Position numbers and translations under genes: made by a program
Shown here: positions 62,617-64,000 of the stretch, piece by piece
Layout of the letters: each line of letters starts with the position of its first letter
Position numbering within the stretch: the first letter of the stretch is position 1
Origin: Solanum dulcamara
Lineage: Eukaryota > Streptophyta > Magnoliopsida > Solanales > Solanaceae
Reading direction: 5' to 3'
Length of the DNA stretch: 64,000 nucleotides
Assembly: GCF_947179165.1 (NCBI RefSeq)
Contig: NC_077244.1
Coordinates: forward strand, 77,484,144-77,548,143
Notes under the pieces: model-generated
Seen by the model: the letters and a program-made list of their open reading frames with translations, nothing else
Told to the model about the DNA's origin: nothing
Databases searched by the model: none

Positions 62617-63654
62617 ATGGGAAATCACAAATTCAAATTTTCTGATATGATGCCAAACACTTGGTTTTACAAGCTTAAAGATATGAGCAAAACCAAAAAC
62701 CATAAAACCCCATTTTCATCTTCTTCTACTAATAAGTCACAATTTTCTCAGCCAAGATCATCATTTTCTTATACTAGAAAGTCCATTAGAGTTGACAAGA
62801 TTTACAATTCTCATGCTTATAGTTTTCTTGATCCACCAAGAAGATCATCATCATCATCAAAGAAAAAATCCAAGAGAAAGACAATTTACAAGCCTTCTCC
62901 TAAACATATTCCTTCCTCTGTTTCCAACTACGTCTCAGTCTCAAACAAATTAAAGTCGGCTTCTTCTGTTTCCTCAACAGAAGAAGAAAAATTCCCTGAA
63001 TTGGATTTCCTTAACTCTCCATCCTCGGAATTCGACTCTGTTGATTCTCAATCTTTCAATGAACTTGCCTCAAATTGGCCAAATTCTTGTAGTTGTCACT
63101 TCACTTCTTCAGCTACTGATATTATCATAGATATGAAAAATAAAGCTCACTCAAAAAATGCAGAGTACGCGTCAATTTCAGATATTGATCAACTCCCTCC
63201 GATTCTTACAAAGACATCAAATTCCATGAAGAATATAAAACAGGACGACAATGTGAAGGTTCGACGAGAAAAGGAACCTACGAACAGAGTAGGTTCCCCT
63301 GTTTCAAGAAAACATTACTCTAGCTCTTCTGGTGTAAAACTACGAACAAATTCTACTAAAGTAGCAAGCAAGAGAAATAGTGTGTCATCATCAAAAAGGC
63401 GTTCGAAGGCAAAGAAAAAGAGTTGTTCGATTTCAACAGGGACAAGTTTTGCTATAGTGAAGGCTTCAATTGATCCCGAGAAGGATTTCAAAGAATCTAT
63501 GCTCGAAATGGTTGTCGAAAACAATATCAGGGCATCGAAAGACTTGGAAAATCTTCTTGCTTGTTATCTTTCATTGAATTCAAATGAGTATCATGATCTT
63601 ATTATCAAGGCATTTGAACAAATATGGTTCAACTTGTCTGACCTTCACTTGTAA
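62617..63654 (+). CDS. OFP2: OVATE family protein (transcriptional repressor)
   Basis: Single exon, 345 residues, start MGNHKFKFSDMMPNTWFYKL, typical of the OFP1-OFP5 group. The middle is Ser- and Lys-rich, low complexity and probably disordered, with basic clusters such as RRSKAKKKS that may act in nuclear import. The OVATE domain fills about residues 276-342: TSFAIVKASIDPEKDFKESM, LLACYLSLNSNEYHDLIIKA and FEQIWFNLSDL. In the family these proteins repress growth genes, bind TALE homeodomain proteins and TRM proteins and shape organs; OVATE itself controls tomato fruit shape. No intron, as is usual. OFP2 is a name by gene order; OFP1 or OFP4 types are near relatives. Confidence 0.9.
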   Translation: MGNHKFKFSDMMPNTWFYKLKDMSKTKNHKTPFSSSSTNKSQFSQPRSSFSYTRKSIRVDKIYNSHAYSFLDPPRRSSSSSKKKSKRKTIYKPSPKHIPSSVSNYVSVSNKLKSASSVSSTEEEKFPELDFLNSPSSEFDSVDSQSFNELASNWPNSCSCHFTSSATDIIIDMKNKAHSKNAEYASISDIDQLPPILTKTSNSMKNIKQDDNVKVRREKEPTNRVGSPVSRKHYSSSSGVKLRTNSTKVASKRNSVSSSKRRSKAKKKSCSISTGTSFAIVKASIDPEKDFKESMLEMVVENNIRASKDLENLLACYLSLNSNEYHDLIIKAFEQIWFNLSDLHL

Positions 63655-64000
63655 AATTCTACTACTTTCTTACTTTAATTTTTCCCATTCCTCCTAAAAA
63701 TGTTAAAAGTATTATTTTTACAGTAAATTTTTCTATTTAGGCTCCTGGTTTGATATTCTAGTTAATCAGCTTGTTTTAACCCGCCCTGCCCTGCTCTATT
63801 TAAATTTCAGGGCAGTTGTAAAGCTAGAAGTATTAGAAATAAGGACGAACTGCGAAAGAATTCAAACTCTATCCATTGACAATGTAAAACATATTGTTGG
63901 TGTAATATATCAGAAATATAATAAATTATAGTTAAAAATAAAATAAATAAAAATATATTCAGAGCACAAATATCTCGCTCTCTTTAAGGAGATTCAAGTT
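63655..64000 (+). other. OFP 3' UTR and downstream DNA
   Basis: AT-rich, likely 3' UTR at the start; nothing else recognised before the window ends. Confidence 0.4.

Overview
This is a eukaryotic nuclear window from a dicot plant, almost certainly the nightshade family (Solanaceae). Genes have GT-AG (and two apparent GC-AG) introns, intergenic DNA is very AT-rich, and the repeats are ones I associate with Solanaceae: TS-type SINEs with a TTG tail, a second tRNA-derived SINE, Stowaway-like and hAT-like MITEs, long fold-back elements and Copia/Gypsy LTR remnants. I cannot fix the species.

Layout, left to right. (1) The 5' part of a U2B'' spliceosomal RRM protein, minus strand, runs off the left edge. 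(2) 1.5-8.0 kb is repeats: a 3.0-kb solo LTR with a 5-bp target duplication, a pogo-like transposon remnant and a large inverted-repeat element. (3) DAP3/mS29 mitoribosomal GTPase, plus strand, 7 exons, convergent with (4) a LURP-one-related gene, minus strand, 3 exons. (5) RDM4/DMS4 (Iwr1 family), plus strand, 10 exons, preceded by an in-frame partial copy of its own exons 1-2. (6) A repeat block with an apparent Copia-like solo LTR. (7) A Nodulin-like/MFS transporter, plus strand, 2 exons, with a miniature LTR retrotransposon in its intron. (8) A class III peroxidase, plus strand, 4 exons. (9) A LOB-domain transcription factor, minus strand, with a 14-nt first coding exon. (10) A 6.5-kb repeat region with nested fold-back elements and a G-box minisatellite. 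(11) An intronless CIPK kinase, minus strand. (12) An OFP17-like gene, minus strand, next to (13) an OVATE-family repressor, plus strand, intronless.

The genes do not form a pathway; they form an old neighbourhood. From memory the order U2B'' - LURP-one - RDM4 - MFS - LBD - CIPK - OFP17 - OFP matches Arabidopsis chromosome 2 around At2g30260 to At2g30400, with DAP3 and the peroxidase as extra genes here. I found no wholly new system. The most unusual items are the conserved block, the in-frame RDM4 5' duplication, two GC-AG introns, the G-box minisatellite inside a fold-back transposon, and the miniature retrotransposon in the MFS intron. Exon joints were read by eye from splice signals, reading frame and recalled family conservation, without transcript evidence.
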